NCBI RefSeq assembly: GCF_000442255.1 | Contig: NZ_KE557275.1 | Span: 423,712-487,711, forward strand | Reading direction: 5' to 3' | DNA from: Salipiger mucosus DSM 16094 | Lineage (GTDB): Bacteria; Pseudomonadota; Alphaproteobacteria; Rhodobacterales; Rhodobacteraceae | DNA: 64,000 bases | Shown here: positions 63,339 through 64,000 of the stretch, piece after piece | Position numbering within the stretch: the stretch's first letter is position 1 | Layout: each line of letters opens with the position of its first letter | Notes under the pieces: generated by a model | Told to the model about the DNA's origin: nothing | What the model saw: the letters and a program-made list of their open reading frames with translations, nothing else | The model's database searches: none | Position numbers and translations under genes: made by a program

Positions 63339-64000
63339 TCAGAGGCTGTCGCCGACCATGCGCGCCACGTCGACCAGGCGGTGCGCGTAGCCCCATTCGT
63401 TGTCGTACCAGGCGTAGACCTTGAGCTGGGTGCCGTCGGTCACCATGGTCGAGGGGCCGTCGACGACGGCCGAGCGCGGATCGTTGGTGTAGTCGCTGCT
63501 GACCAGCGGGCGGTCCTCGTGGCCGAGGATGCCCTTCAGCTCGCCTTCGGCGGCCGCGCGGAAGAGCGCGTTGACCTCCTCGGCGGTGGTCTCGCGCTCC
63601 AGCTCGAAGACGCAGTCGGTCAGCGAGGCGTTCAGCAGCGGCACGCGCACCGCGTGGCCGTTCAGCTTGCCGGCAAGCTCGGGGTAGATCAGCGTGATCG
63701 CCGTCGCGCTGCCGGTGGTCGTGGGGATCAGCGCGTTCAGCGCCGAGCGCGCGCGGCGCAGGTCCCTGGCCGGGCGGTCCACGATGGTCTGGGTGTTGGT
63801 CACGTCATGGATCGTCGTGATCATGCCGTGCCGGATCCCGAGCGCCTCGTGAACCACCTTGACCACGGGCGCGAGGCAGTTCGTCGTGCAGCTCGCTGCC
63901 GTGACGATGTCGTGCGTGGTGGCATCATAGGCGTCGTCGTTCACGCCGAAGACGATGTTCGCCACGGGCCCGTCCTTGACCGGGGCCGACACCACGACCT
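63339..64000 (-). CDS. ArsJ-associated glyceraldehyde-3-phosphate dehydrogenase, 5' end outside window
   Basis: C-terminal about 220 residues of a GAPDH; the frame is open to the window edge. The catalytic Cys is in [16 protein letters not shown], the motif in which SCTTNC is universal, and [14 protein letters not shown] carries the catalytic His region. [18 protein letters not shown] and [14 protein letters not shown] complete the C-domain. TIHDVTNTQ and [11 protein letters not shown], rather than the glycolytic TIHSYTxxQ and VPTPNVSVVDL forms, mark the arsenic-linked subfamily. It forms 1-arseno-3-phosphoglycerate for export by ArsJ. Confidence 0.9.
   Translation of the reverse strand, partial: VVVSAPVKDGPVANIVFGVNDDAYDATTHDIVTAASCTTNCLAPVVKVVHEALGIRHGMITTIHDVTNTQTIVDRPARDLRRARSALNALIPTTTGSATAITLIYPELAGKLNGHAVRVPLLNASLTDCVFELERETTAEEVNALFRAAAEGELKGILGHEDRPLVSSDYTNDPRSAVVDGPSTMVTDGTQLKVYAWYDNEWGYAHRLVDVARMVGDSL

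Overview
The window is about 67-68% G+C, almost entirely coding, and looks chromosomal. The organism is most likely a marine-type alphaproteobacterium of the Rhodobacterales (Rhodobacteraceae/Roseobacter group). This is inferred from a VPLPA-CTERM protein tail, the rimP-nusA-ylxR-infB block, long HPF followed by ptsN, a dnaK leader matching the alphaproteobacterial heat-shock promoter, and the secA/parvulin/argJ/mutT neighbourhood. Genus cannot be read from the sequence alone.

Layout. (1) 1-526: 3' part of an EntD-like phosphopantetheinyl transferase. (2) 761-18735: an exopolysaccharide locus. It holds a Wzz-type chain-length protein, a detached BY-kinase with a long Ala/Glu-rich helix, two Gfo/Idh/MocA-plus-epimerase pairs (one broken by a +1 frameshift, the other by an apparent deletion), a GT2, two GT4s, a WecG/TagA glycosyltransferase, an acyltransferase-GMC oxidoreductase-SDR operon, a hexapeptide acetyltransferase and a Wzy-like membrane polymerase. 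A priming sugar transferase lies apart at 24478-25158. No Wzx flippase or Wza channel is visible. (3) 18891-24474: cytoplasmic-type subtilase, nth plus adenosine kinase, Ada-type methyltransferase, OmpA lipoprotein and a MaoC-like hydratase. (4) 25159-26061: a 0.9 kb stretch without a convincing gene, locally AT-rich. (5) 26062-29881: RNase D, lptC-lptA-lptB, hpf, ptsN (no rpoN between lptB and hpf). (6) 30107-40478: a second glycan locus on the minus strand with a double-domain sulfotransferase, a core-2-like GT14, GT2/GT4 enzymes, galE, galU and a CysQ-type PAP phosphatase, followed by a divergent KpsM-like export permease. It reads as machinery for a sulfated surface glycan. (7) 40503-54743: SH3 protein, AlkB, dnaK-dnaJ, radC, PstS-OmpA protein, secA, parvulin, argJ, mutT and a 42-residue protein. 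(8) 54833-61995: VPLPA-CTERM protein, then infB-ylxR-nusA-rimP (minus strand) behind a leader with an intrinsic-terminator hairpin. (9) 62006-64000: arsJ and its partner GAPDH, an arsenate-detoxification pair, cut by the window end.

The most interesting non-gene signals are these. A 47-bp palindromic unit occurs as a tandem doublet immediately after the stop codons of two unrelated genes 15 kb apart. A 24-bp sequence is repeated exactly, 10-12 bases behind the stop codons of argJ and the GAPDH gene. A 139-bp stretch between dnaJ and radC is bounded by perfect 19-bp inverted repeats. A probable attenuator precedes rimP. No CRISPR array, prophage, insertion sequence, rRNA or tRNA was recognised.
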